Positions 10,411 through 17,981 of a DNA stretch of 64,000 bases are shown here, one piece after another. The notes beneath the pieces are model-generated. The model was not told where the DNA came from. It did not search any database and was given only the letters and a program-made list of their open reading frames with translations. The position numbers and the translations under genes were made by a program. Each line of letters starts with the position of its first letter. Positions within the stretch are counted from its first letter, which is position 1. Source of the DNA: Coraliomargarita algicola (lineage in GTDB: Bacteria; Verrucomicrobiota; Verrucomicrobiia; Opitutales; Coraliomargaritaceae); contig NZ_CP138858.1 of NCBI RefSeq assembly GCF_033878955.1, positions 5,297,001-5,361,000 of the forward strand. Direction: 5' to 3'.

Positions 10411-10878
10411 TCAGGGATGTGTTTGATGCGGATGCTCTAGGTTCTTTGGGTCGGCGCAACCGCAGTGGTTGCTTTCGATCCAGGCTTGGGTATCGTCGGC
10501 GTAGATTTCCTTTTTCCAGATCGGGAGTCGGTGTTTAACGTTGTCGATGATATAACGACAGGCGAGAAAGGTGTCACCACGGTGATGAGCAGTTACGCCC
10601 ACCCATACCGCGATGTCTCCCGTTGTGAGTGCTCCGGTGCGATGCACCACAGCTGCGTCTTCGATATGAAATTTTTCTTTGGCCTCTTTGAGTATTGTAT
10701 TCGCAATACTCGGGGCGAGTTGCGGGTAGCCACTGTAGTGAAGTTCTTTGACTATTTTACCTTCGTTATGGTTACGCACCCAGCCTTCGTAGCTGCAGTA
10801 AGCGCCTGCTGAGAGTGAGAGCAGTTTTCGGCGTAAGCTGGTGGGCTCTATGGCTTGGTCTGTGAGGGAAAAGTTCAT
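10411..10878 (-). CDS. moaE: Molybdopterin synthase catalytic subunit MoaE
   Basis: This is the large subunit of molybdopterin synthase, which converts cyclic pyranopterin monophosphate to molybdopterin with sulfur from thiocarboxylated MoaD. It is 155 residues, the usual size. Visible hallmarks are EGWVRNHNEG near 31, LHYSGYPQLA near 46, VHRTGAL near 78, GVTAHHRGDTFLACRYIID near 94-112, and LPIWKKE with the expected catalytic lysine K122. Its partner moaD lies 28 bp upstream on the same strand. Confidence 0.95.
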   Translation of the reverse strand: MNFSLTDQAIEPTSLRRKLLSLSAGAYCSYEGWVRNHNEGKIVKELHYSGYPQLAPSIANTILKEAKEKFHIEDAAVVHRTGALTTGDIAVWVGVTAHHRGDTFLACRYIIDNVKHRLPIWKKEIYADDTQAWIESNHCGCADPKNLEHPHQTHP

Positions 10879-10906
10879 TATGAATGGGGGCAGTGCAAAT
10901 GGAGAA

Positions 10907-11146
10907 TCAACCGCCAGTCATGGGAGGTAGAAAGGCGATTGAATCGCCGTCCTTTAGTTCGGTGCTGTGTGCTGATAGTTGGTGGTTGATCGCTACTTGC
11001 AAATGCTTGAACTCGTACGGGAAATTGTAGCTTTGCTTCAAGTTGGCGTAAAGTTCGGCGGGGGAATTGTGATCGATGCTGCGGGATTCTTCAGTTTTTC
11101 CGGCTAAGTCGGCGAGTTGCGCGAAGTATAATATATGGATTTGCAT
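10907..11146 (-). CDS. moaD: Molybdopterin synthase sulfur carrier subunit MoaD
   Basis: This is a small ubiquitin-fold sulfur carrier of 79 residues. It starts with a beta-strand typical of MoaD (MQIHILYFAQLADLAGK), contains VAINHQL and DGDSIAFLPPMTGG, and ends in the obligatory Gly-Gly whose carboxylate is adenylated by MoeB and converted to a thiocarboxylate. No moeB is visible in the window. It sits between mobA and moaE in the same direction. Confidence 0.93.
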   Translation of the reverse strand: MQIHILYFAQLADLAGKTEESRSIDHNSPAELYANLKQSYNFPYEFKHLQVAINHQLSAHSTELKDGDSIAFLPPMTGG

Positions 11147-11187
11147 GATAGAGTCGAAGGGATGGGGGCGTGTGCGGGGATGCGTGC

Positions 11188-11784
11188 TTATGTGGTGAAT
11201 TCGCCCTGGGTTTGTTGGTATTCTTCGGCGGTGTTGACATTATCGAGACTGCGGGGATCGTCTTGTTCCACCAGCGACGCTTCTTTCACGATGAGTAGTT
11301 TACGCGGGCAACATTTACCGAGTTTCTGTGATAGAGCCATGAGCCCGGTATCGCTGCCCGCGGGATAGATCGCGCAGAGTGGCTCGGGCAAGCCGTCGTG
11401 GCTACTGCGATAGGCCGTGAGTTGGGGCGCTTGCTGTTGGAAGGCAGCAATGAGTTTCTCCAAGGTGGCGCTTTTCAAATAGGGGAGGTCGCAGGCCAGC
11501 ACCAGCCAGTGCGCGTCCGGATGCGTGTGCATGGCTGAGAGGATGCCGCAGAGGGGCCCTTTAACGTGCTCAAGCTGATCATAAATGGCAGTGGTGCCTG
11601 CGGGCGTAGCAAAGGCTTGCTCCAAGCGCTGAGAAATAAAGACCTGCGAGCAGACACTTTGTAGCAGCGCGGTGGTGCGTTCGAGTTGTGTCGGGCCTGA
11701 ACCGTAGCGGAGTAGTGCCTTGTCGCGCCCCATGCGCTGGCTCTGGCCACCGACCAGGACGAGTCCGTAAATTGGGTGAGTCAT
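11188..11784 (-). CDS. mobA: Molybdenum cofactor guanylyltransferase (MobA-like NTP transferase)
   Basis: This nucleotidyltransferase adds GMP (or CMP in relatives) to Mo-molybdopterin to make the dinucleotide cofactor. It is 198 residues with the signature VLVGGQSQRMGRDKALL near 10-26, the metal-binding stretch LVLACDLPYL near 94-103 and the block LPEPLCAIYP near 136. Length and motifs fit MobA. It starts at 11784, 17 bp after moaC, within the Moco operon. The related MocA (cytidylyl) activity cannot be excluded. Confidence 0.87.
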   Translation of the reverse strand: MTHPIYGLVLVGGQSQRMGRDKALLRYGSGPTQLERTTALLQSVCSQVFISQRLEQAFATPAGTTAIYDQLEHVKGPLCGILSAMHTHPDAHWLVLACDLPYLKSATLEKLIAAFQQQAPQLTAYRSSHDGLPEPLCAIYPAGSDTGLMALSQKLGKCCPRKLLIVKEASLVEQDDPRSLDNVNTAEEYQQTQGEFTT

Positions 11785-11800
11785 CAGTGTCTGGACGGCG

Positions 11801-12283
11801 TTAAGCTGTCGGGTTTAAGTGATAGTCGGATTTGCCGCCGGTCTTTTCGATCAGACGGGTGGATTCGATCACGATGTCTTTGGAGGCCGCTTTGCACATA
11901 TCATACAGTGTCAGCGCGGCACCGCTGGCGGCGGTGAGGGCTTCCATCTCGACGCCAGTTTGGTCGAGCACTTTGACTCTTGCTTCGATCCGTAAGCGCG
12001 CCTCATCGACTGGGGTGATCTCAATTTTGACCGACTTGAGGTTGAGTGGGTGGCAAAATGGGATCAGCTCGGAGGTCTTTTTGGCGGCCATGGTGCCAGC
12101 GATGATAGCAGTATCTAAGATGGGACCTTTTTTGCTGCTCCAGCCGGCTTCAGCGAAGGCAGACATGATCTCGCTGCCGAGATAAACATAGCATTCAGCG
12201 ATGGCCGTGCGCTGCGTGGCCGTTTTGGCGGAAACGTCCACCATGGTGGGACGTTGGTCTTTGTCGATATGGGTAAATTCCAT
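11801..12283 (-). CDS. moaC: Cyclic pyranopterin monophosphate synthase MoaC
   Basis: MoaC converts 3',8-cyclo-7,8-dihydro-GTP into cyclic pyranopterin monophosphate, the step after MoaA. The true start is the ATG at 12283 (MEFTHIDKDQRPTMVDVS). The open frame extends upstream, but that part overlaps moeA and is not MoaC-like. The resulting 160 residues are the family length. Conserved blocks are MVDVSAKTATQRTA near 14-27, GPILDTAIIAGTMAAKKTSELIPFCHPL with catalytic-site residues near 54-80, and TGVEMEALTAAS near 105. It follows moeA by 11 bp. The upstream enzyme MoaA is absent from this operon. Confidence 0.94.
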   Translation of the reverse strand: MEFTHIDKDQRPTMVDVSAKTATQRTAIAECYVYLGSEIMSAFAEAGWSSKKGPILDTAIIAGTMAAKKTSELIPFCHPLNLKSVKIEITPVDEARLRIEARVKVLDQTGVEMEALTAASGAALTLYDMCKAASKDIVIESTRLIEKTGGKSDYHLNPTA

Positions 12284-12294
12284 GCCTAGAGTTT

Positions 12295-13500
12295 CTAATA
12301 CCAGAGGTGAAAGTCGAAGCTTTTGCCAGCCGGATAGCCTTTTTCCTGAGTCGGGGGCAGTTCGATGTAGCCGTCGCTTTGTAGGATACGCACCAGGTCG
12401 CCTGAATTGTTGGCAGGTTGAGCCGAGGCGATGTTGTTGGCCTTGCGACTGACGGGGAGGAAGATCGTGATATCGTCGCGGGCTTTGACCGGAGCTTCGA
12501 GGCTGAGCTGTGGGGGAATTGGGGGGCTGTCGTGTCCCATAAAATGGTCGAGCGCTGGGAGTACGTATTGGTGCCAGCAGGTAAGCGTCGAGAGCGGGTT
12601 CCCTGGGAGGGTGAACACTGCGCACTCGGGATGGCTCCAGAAACCCAGTGGTTTGCCAGGTTTTTGGGCAACACCGTGAAACTGGCAGTGCAGCCCGAGC
12701 GCGTCCAAGGCTGCGGGAATGTAGTCTTTTTTTCCCATCGAAATGCCACCACTGAGAATGATCAGGTCATGTTGAGCGATGAGAGCCTGGAGTTGCGCTT
12801 GGCAGGCGTTTGGTTCGTCGGGCAAGTGGGCCAACTGAGCTGCAGGCAGATCGCGGCGCTTGAGTGCCGCATCGATCATTAAATCGTTGGAGCGGCGGAT
12901 CTGGTGGGCGGCTGGGGTGGCTGTGATATCGACCAATTCATCGCCTGTGCTGACGACTGCGATGGATGGCTTTGCCGATACCAAAAGTGTTTTGCAGCCA
13001 CAGCTGGCCGCAACGGCGATCTCGCGCGAGCCGATGCGAATGCCTGGTGCGAGCAGGACTTCGCCAGTGGGACGATCGCTGGCATATGCGTGAATGAAAT
13101 CGCCTGCCGCATGATCCTTGGGATGGATGACTTGCATGTGGGTCTCGTCAATTTGACGGGTGACTTCGTAGGGGACGACGCAGTCCGCATCGCTCGGAAC
13201 GACGGCACCAGTCATGATTTCTGCGCAAACACTGGGTTCATTGCCTAAGGTCAACTCAGGCGCGCCTGCGGGCGCTTGGGCAATGATCTTGAAAGTGCCG
13301 CTCACGTCGATCTCAGCGGCGCGAATTGCGTAGCCGTCCATCATCGAGCGATTGAAAGGCGGGAAGGGGCGGTCCGCTCTGACGTGTTCGCGTAAGATGC
13401 GCCCAGCACATTGGTCGATGGGGCAGTCTATCGATGGAGAGCGGGCCAGCATCTGGAAGATTGCTTCCTGTGCTTGTGAGGGGCTAATCAATTTTCTCAT
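12295..13500 (-). CDS. moeA: Molybdopterin molybdenumtransferase MoeA
   Basis: MoeA inserts molybdate into adenylated molybdopterin. It is 401 residues with the standard order: FNRSMMDGYAIRA near 49-61, EIMTGAVVPSDADCVVPYE near 93-111, the MoCF-biosynthesis domain with VVSTGDELVD near 188, ILSGGISMGKKDYI near 248 and FTLPGNPLSTLTCWHQYVLP near 293. It is the first gene of the minus-strand Moco operon (moeA-moaC-mobA-moaD-moaE-MOSC). The promoter should lie in the 120-bp gap before the TPR gene, whose terminator is there too. Confidence 0.95.
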   Translation of the reverse strand: MRKLISPSQAQEAIFQMLARSPSIDCPIDQCAGRILREHVRADRPFPPFNRSMMDGYAIRAAEIDVSGTFKIIAQAPAGAPELTLGNEPSVCAEIMTGAVVPSDADCVVPYEVTRQIDETHMQVIHPKDHAAGDFIHAYASDRPTGEVLLAPGIRIGSREIAVAASCGCKTLLVSAKPSIAVVSTGDELVDITATPAAHQIRRSNDLMIDAALKRRDLPAAQLAHLPDEPNACQAQLQALIAQHDLIILSGGISMGKKDYIPAALDALGLHCQFHGVAQKPGKPLGFWSHPECAVFTLPGNPLSTLTCWHQYVLPALDHFMGHDSPPIPPQLSLEAPVKARDDITIFLPVSRKANNIASAQPANNSGDLVRILQSDGYIELPPTQEKGYPAGKSFDFHLWY

Positions 13501-13561
13501 TCAATGGCTATTCAGACGAAAGCAGCATTTGCTGGAAAGACTGAATTCTGAATCTGGAGCC

Positions 13562-13595
13562 ACAAAAAAGCACAGGCTCCGAGGTGCCTGTGCTT
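13562..13595 (-). terminator. Rho-independent terminator of the TPR-protein gene
   Basis: On the minus strand a perfect 10-bp stem (AAGCACAGGC / GCCTGTGCTT, 13568-13577 and 13586-13595) with an 8-nt loop is followed by a run of six T. It lies 25 bp after the stop of the 13621-14310 gene and separates it from moeA, so the Moco operon has its own promoter. Confidence 0.85.
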
Positions 13596-13620
13596 CTTTA
13601 AACTTGTTTGTGTCGATGTA

Positions 13621-14310
13621 TTAGCGGGCTTGTTGCTCGTAAATACTCATACGTTGCTGCCATTGAGTGGCGAGCGTGCTGGCTTGAACTTGAGCCACAT
13701 AGCGATCGTAATCTTCGCTGCGACCGTCTGCGTCGGCTTCGATTGCCAGATGGTAAGCGGCTTCGGCGCGTGCCACTTCAGCCAGACTGTTGTCACTGGC
13801 AACATCCGCAAGTTGCGCCAGAGCATCACTAGTGTTACCATTGTAATAATTGGCAAAGGCCTGTCCGAGGCGCGCACGACCCGCAAGAACGTTGTCGCTC
13901 AAGGCGTCGGTGGCGATGCTGTAGAAGTTGAGTGCCTTTTCGAAGTCCTCATTGGTGTAGGCTTGGTCGGCTACTGTCAGAGCAGCGAGTCCGCCGAGAT
14001 CCTTTTTAGGGTTCGCTTGGGCGAACTCAGCCAATGATTCGTTATTAATCGCTTCTGAGTAGGCGGCTTGCAGCTTGGCTTCAGCATGATTCTTATACAT
14101 GCGCATGCCATTGAAGGCGATGATCAGTATCGCGAGCACGAAAATGCAGCCACTGATGAAGCCCTTGTTTTCCATCCAGTAGATACTGATACGATCTTCG
14201 ATGGAGATTTCCTCAGAGTCCTCAAGGTCGACTAGATTACGCTCGTCGACGATGTCGACGTTTTCAGGTAAAGTAGGATTGTGGCGTTTATTTTTGCTTG
14301 GGCGGTTCAT
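13621..14310 (-). CDS. Single-pass membrane protein with TPR-like domain (YfgM/TPR_21-like)
   Basis: This protein of 229 residues has a charged cytoplasmic N-terminus of about 50 residues, one transmembrane helix near 50-70 (FISGCIFVLAILIIAFNGM) and a periplasmic alpha-helical repeat domain (KALNFYSIATDALSDNVLAGRARLGQAFANYYNGNTSDALAQLADVA split over several TPR-like helices). This layout matches YfgM-type ancillary Sec translocon subunits and other TPR_21 proteins, which act in quality control of exported proteins. The specific function here is not proven. It is a monocistronic unit with its own terminator. Confidence 0.7.
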   Translation of the reverse strand: MNRPSKNKRHNPTLPENVDIVDERNLVDLEDSEEISIEDRISIYWMENKGFISGCIFVLAILIIAFNGMRMYKNHAEAKLQAAYSEAINNESLAEFAQANPKKDLGGLAALTVADQAYTNEDFEKALNFYSIATDALSDNVLAGRARLGQAFANYYNGNTSDALAQLADVASDNSLAEVARAEAAYHLAIEADADGRSEDYDRYVAQVQASTLATQWQQRMSIYEQQAR

Positions 14311-14383
14311 TTTCGGAGATTAGAAATTAAGAGTTAAGAAATTGTGTCAGCGAGACTCAGGGTTCGTTCAAAAGCGTAGTCAT

Positions 14384-15235
14384 CTAGTCGAAGACTACAG
14401 TTTTGTTATTGTAAACAAGAATCCGATTATCCAAGTGGAGACGGATCGCTTGAGCGAAGACAGATTTTTCCAGGTCGCGGCCTTTGCGAATGAGGTCAGG
14501 TATGGCGTTACGGTGGTTGATACGGGTAACGTCTTGGTGGATGATGGGGCCTTCGTCAAGGTCAGCGGTGGCATAGTGAGCGGTGGCACCGATCAGTTTA
14601 ACGCCGCGCATGTGCGCTTGGTGATAGGGCTTGCCGCCTGCAAACGCCGGGAGAAAGGAGTGGTGGATATTGATCACCGGGCAGCCCGCTTTTTCTAAAA
14701 AGCTCTCGGAGAGTACTTGCATATAGCGCGCCATTACGATCAGGTCTGCGCCAGACGCATGCACAATGCGTATTTGTTCCGCTTCGGCCTCAGCCTTGGT
14801 GGTTTTGGTGACCGGCACATGATGAAAAGGGATTCCGTAGCGGGCCGCATCTTCAGCCAGATCTTGATGATTCGACACGACGCAGGCAAGCTCGCCTGCC
14901 ATCTCTCCGGATCGGAAGCGTAAAATCGTGTCGTGAAAGCAGTGATCGATCTTAGATACAAACAGCGCTACTTTCGGGCGGTGCGTGGATTGCGCCACCT
15001 GTGCCGTCATACCGAGTTCTTGCGAGGCAAATTTCTCGAAGGCAGCGGCCTCTTCGTCGATTTGGCCTGAAGGAATCCATTCGACGCGTTGAAAGAAGAT
15101 GCCTGCTTCGGGATCCTCGTGCTGGTCGGCATGCACGATATTACTGCCGCGCAAGAAGATCCAACTGGATACGCGCGAAACCAAGCCCGGTTGGTCCGGG
15201 CCGTGGAGGAGTGCGATGATGGTGGGCGATTTCAT
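14384..15235 (-). CDS. purU: Formyltetrahydrofolate deformylase
   Basis: PurU hydrolyses 10-formyl-THF to THF and formate, supplying formate for purine synthesis and balancing the one-carbon pool. It is 283 residues. The N-terminal ACT domain (IALLHGPDQPGLVSRVSSWIF, split near 7-27) is followed by the formyltransferase fold. Expected catalytic residues are N189 and H191 in VINIHHSFLPAF and D227 in ADLDEGPII. The ACT domain and the deformylase-type HHSFLPAF motif distinguish it from PurN. It appears to be transcribed alone. Confidence 0.93.
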   Translation of the reverse strand: MKSPTIIALLHGPDQPGLVSRVSSWIFLRGSNIVHADQHEDPEAGIFFQRVEWIPSGQIDEEAAAFEKFASQELGMTAQVAQSTHRPKVALFVSKIDHCFHDTILRFRSGEMAGELACVVSNHQDLAEDAARYGIPFHHVPVTKTTKAEAEAEQIRIVHASGADLIVMARYMQVLSESFLEKAGCPVINIHHSFLPAFAGGKPYHQAHMRGVKLIGATAHYATADLDEGPIIHQDVTRINHRNAIPDLIRKGRDLEKSVFAQAIRLHLDNRILVYNNKTVVFD

Positions 15236-15377
15236 GAAAGCTGTGCATCACACTCATTTATTTCACAGAATCAAGGGTATAAAAGCCTGTTCTAGCGACT
15301 CGTGGTGATGGTCGAGCGATGCTGTCTTCTCTTGCCTTGTGCGGTCAAAGTGACGGCCGCTTCATACTGATGAAGGT

Positions 15378-17903
15378 TTATTCGGCCATAGGATATTGTA
15401 AGCGTAGAAAAAGTGTCTGTCCGTCGATTTGGTAGGGGCTGAGATCGATGGTTTTTTGCATCGAGTCGCCGAGTTTGAGGTCGGGCAGGTAGCGTGCGTT
15501 GGGGAGTTCGGCCCATGAATCGGGCTCTAAGCTGCGAGAATACATGACCCGCGGGCGGGCTGCTGCGTGCGTCCGTGAGCTGAGGAAGGAGAAGGTGGGT
15601 AAGTGCGGGTAGTCCACATGTTGGGTCGAGCTGAGTGGAGCTGGATTGGCGAGCATCGGATCGGTCCCGCTGTGGAATTCAACTATATTGAGCCAGCCGT
15701 CGCCATCGGCATCGTCGGTGGGAGCACTCTGCCCGGGCGCTTGGCTGGCCAGCGTTGCGAAAAACGTTTGCTGGTCTGCCGCGGTCGCTGTGGCAGTGGA
15801 GACTGCGCGGGCAAAGCTGTAGACGCGCCCTGCGTCGGGCAGGCCAGTGAGGTCCAGACCGAGGTCGCCTGCGAGAATGGTGTCGCCCTTCATTGTGAGC
15901 GCTTGTGCATTCCCAAAATTGTTACCTAAGTCACCTTGTTTGTCGGGCTGGTCGCTATCGCGACTGCAGAGTGCGCGCACTTCTTGCCAATCGTTGGCGC
16001 TTTCGTCCCATTCGAATTGATAGACCATGGAGCGATCCATCGCAGTCCATCCGTAGCCTTGTCGCAGTCCTGCGATGAGAACTGTGTCGCCTTCGGCGAT
16101 GAGGGAGGAGCCGAAGTGTTTGACTGTATATATTTGACGCAGGTATGCGCTGTAGTCCCATTGGATGTATTCATCCATGCTTGCTTCTTCGACCGTGCGG
16201 ATACGGCGTGTTTGAACCCAAGTGCCGCCTTCATACTCAAATTGATAAACGGCGCCGAGCGGGGTGTTGCCTTGCCACTTGCGGAAGGCGGAGACAAATA
16301 TGCCGTGATCTGAGATGGCGACACGTTCGCCGAATAGATCGTCGTAGTCGGCATCATCGGCCTTGAGCTTTTGCTCCAGTTGCCATTGTCCAGAGCTTGT
16401 CTGGCGTCGGTAGACGTAGACTGCGCCAGAGTTTTCGCTGAGGTCGTCGTCTTCGTTAGAAGGGATCGCGGCGAGCTCACCATGGAGGGCCAGAGGCCAG
16501 CCAAAATAGTCATCCTCTTCGGCGTCGTGCGGCACGATAATCTGAGTTTTACTGAACACGGGGGTGGTCGTGTCGCTGGCTTCGTAGACCCATACGGCTC
16601 CGGTCGCTACATCATCTGTGAGTGCTTGGTCGGCTGATACCATCAGTGTGTAAATATATTGGCTGGGGCCGATGGGCGTCTGATCCAAGGCCACTGTGCC
16701 GCCGAAGGCCGCGGCTTGATCTTCATTATCAGGTATTAAGGTTTGCAGCAGTGACCATTGCCCCGTTTCGCTGGCACGTTGATAGATAAAGACTCGGCAG
16801 TTTAGGGGAAAATCACTCTCGGGGGCGGCGATGACGAGTAAGTCTGCATACGATGTGATCGAGGCTCCGAAGTCGACCTCTTCTACCGGGCTCACTAGAG
16901 TTTGAGTGTGTTGCCAGGTCCCGTTTGCAGCCGATTGCTCATAAATATGCACCTGGCGTGAGTCTGCCTCCTGAATGAATGCGGTCACGGGCAGGCCGAT
17001 CTGTGGCTGCATCAGCTCTATGGCACTTCCGAAGTAAGCTTCTTCGGTGGGGGCGGGCGCATCGATGTGGGCCCGTTCATAGTCGTAGCCAAAGATCATG
17101 AGCTCTTGCTCGCTCAGTGTCCAACGCTCTTGGGAGTCATTCAGATCGCGCATCCAAAAGCGTAGTGGCACGAGCTCGGAAACTTGAGGTGCTGGATAGG
17201 CATCGTTCCATTCAAAGACCCAATTCGACCAATACTCAGTGACCACACGTTCAAAACTGAAGCGTGGATCTTGTGTCTCCAGTGTCAGCTGACTTGCGCT
17301 GGAGCTTTCATCTGGATCGCCCACCTCTAGTTGCAGCTCATAAATATCTTCAGGATCATCCTGGATGCGAAATCCCTGTGTGAGTAGGTTGCTGTTGGAT
17401 ATATGGGGGAGTGCGGGGAGCACAGTTAGAGTGATTGTGCCTTGTAGCTCTTCGGTGATTTCCTCTGCATAATAGATGGTGACACTTACTGTAAATGTAT
17501 ACTCCGTGGCTGTGGGGACGTTAGGAGCTGTCCAGGTGATTTGGTATTTGCTCTCGTAACTGGAGTTTATTGGATGAACCTGTAGCTCGGCGGGTGCATT
17601 GATCAATTCGATTTCAAAAGTTTCACCTGCGTCTTCGTAATCGACCCAATCGTCGAGTCCCCAGAATATAATACTACCTTCTAAGGAATAGTTTGTACCT
17701 GTGTAGGTCGTGAAGTAAGGACCCTCTGTCGCGTCGTCGGGAGCATATATAGTCGATTCCTCCAGTTCCATTAAGCTGGCAGTATCGCCTGCCACCCATT
17801 CGTCCCAGCCGATTGTTTCCCAGCCGATGCCTCCAATCATATCCCATGAGGATGCGTTAAGGCAGCATATCGCTGCTAAAAGTAGTACGACTCTTATAAA
17901 CAT
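15378..17903 (-). CDS. Large exported FG-GAP/beta-propeller-type surface protein
   Basis: This secreted protein of 841 residues has a signal peptide (MFIRVVLLLAAICCLNASS). An Ig/cadherin-like region of about residues 80-260 precedes a run of FG-GAP-like units from about 290 to 690. Each unit has the form ...DD.FG..VA......GAVYVY, for example DAEEDDYFGWPLALHGELAA and DADYDDLFGERVAISDHGIF. After a linker comes a calcium-binding DDADGDGWLNIVEFHSGTD motif near 745-765. FG-GAP repeats build integrin-like propellers, and the EF-hand-like segment is common in Verrucomicrobiota surface proteins. A role in adhesion or polysaccharide binding is possible but unproven. The start codon directly follows a strong hairpin (17907-17932). 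Confidence 0.75.
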   Translation of the reverse strand: MFIRVVLLLAAICCLNASSWDMIGGIGWETIGWDEWVAGDTASLMELEESTIYAPDDATEGPYFTTYTGTNYSLEGSIIFWGLDDWVDYEDAGETFEIELINAPAELQVHPINSSYESKYQITWTAPNVPTATEYTFTVSVTIYYAEEITEELQGTITLTVLPALPHISNSNLLTQGFRIQDDPEDIYELQLEVGDPDESSSASQLTLETQDPRFSFERVVTEYWSNWVFEWNDAYPAPQVSELVPLRFWMRDLNDSQERWTLSEQELMIFGYDYERAHIDAPAPTEEAYFGSAIELMQPQIGLPVTAFIQEADSRQVHIYEQSAANGTWQHTQTLVSPVEEVDFGASITSYADLLVIAAPESDFPLNCRVFIYQRASETGQWSLLQTLIPDNEDQAAAFGGTVALDQTPIGPSQYIYTLMVSADQALTDDVATGAVWVYEASDTTTPVFSKTQIIVPHDAEEDDYFGWPLALHGELAAIPSNEDDDLSENSGAVYVYRRQTSSGQWQLEQKLKADDADYDDLFGERVAISDHGIFVSAFRKWQGNTPLGAVYQFEYEGGTWVQTRRIRTVEEASMDEYIQWDYSAYLRQIYTVKHFGSSLIAEGDTVLIAGLRQGYGWTAMDRSMVYQFEWDESANDWQEVRALCSRDSDQPDKQGDLGNNFGNAQALTMKGDTILAGDLGLDLTGLPDAGRVYSFARAVSTATATAADQQTFFATLASQAPGQSAPTDDADGDGWLNIVEFHSGTDPMLANPAPLSSTQHVDYPHLPTFSFLSSRTHAAARPRVMYSRSLEPDSWAELPNARYLPDLKLGDSMQKTIDLSPYQIDGQTLFLRLQYPMAE

Positions 17904-17906
17904 GAA

Positions 17907-17932
17907 GACTGCCTAACTTTCGTTAGGCAGTC
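17907..17932 (-). terminator. 11-bp hairpin with GAAA tetraloop between carB and the surface-protein start
   Basis: On the minus strand GACTGCCTAAC and GTTAGGCAGTC pair perfectly over 11 bp around a GAAA (GNRA) loop. The hairpin begins about 50 nt after the carB stop and ends 3 nt before the ATG at 17903. It has no T-run, only TTC. It may terminate carB transcription, but it also occupies the place of the Shine-Dalgarno sequence of the surface-protein gene, so a translational role is equally possible. Confidence 0.6.
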
Positions 17933-17981
17933 CGTCGATTAAATTCCGCGTAAAGCTGCGGATTCTGAAAGTAGCGATTCC

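Noticed and set aside
12284..12625. N-terminal extension of MoaC
   Set aside because: The extra 114 codons overlap moeA and are Pro/Arg/Ser-rich out-of-frame sequence; MoaC starts at 12283.
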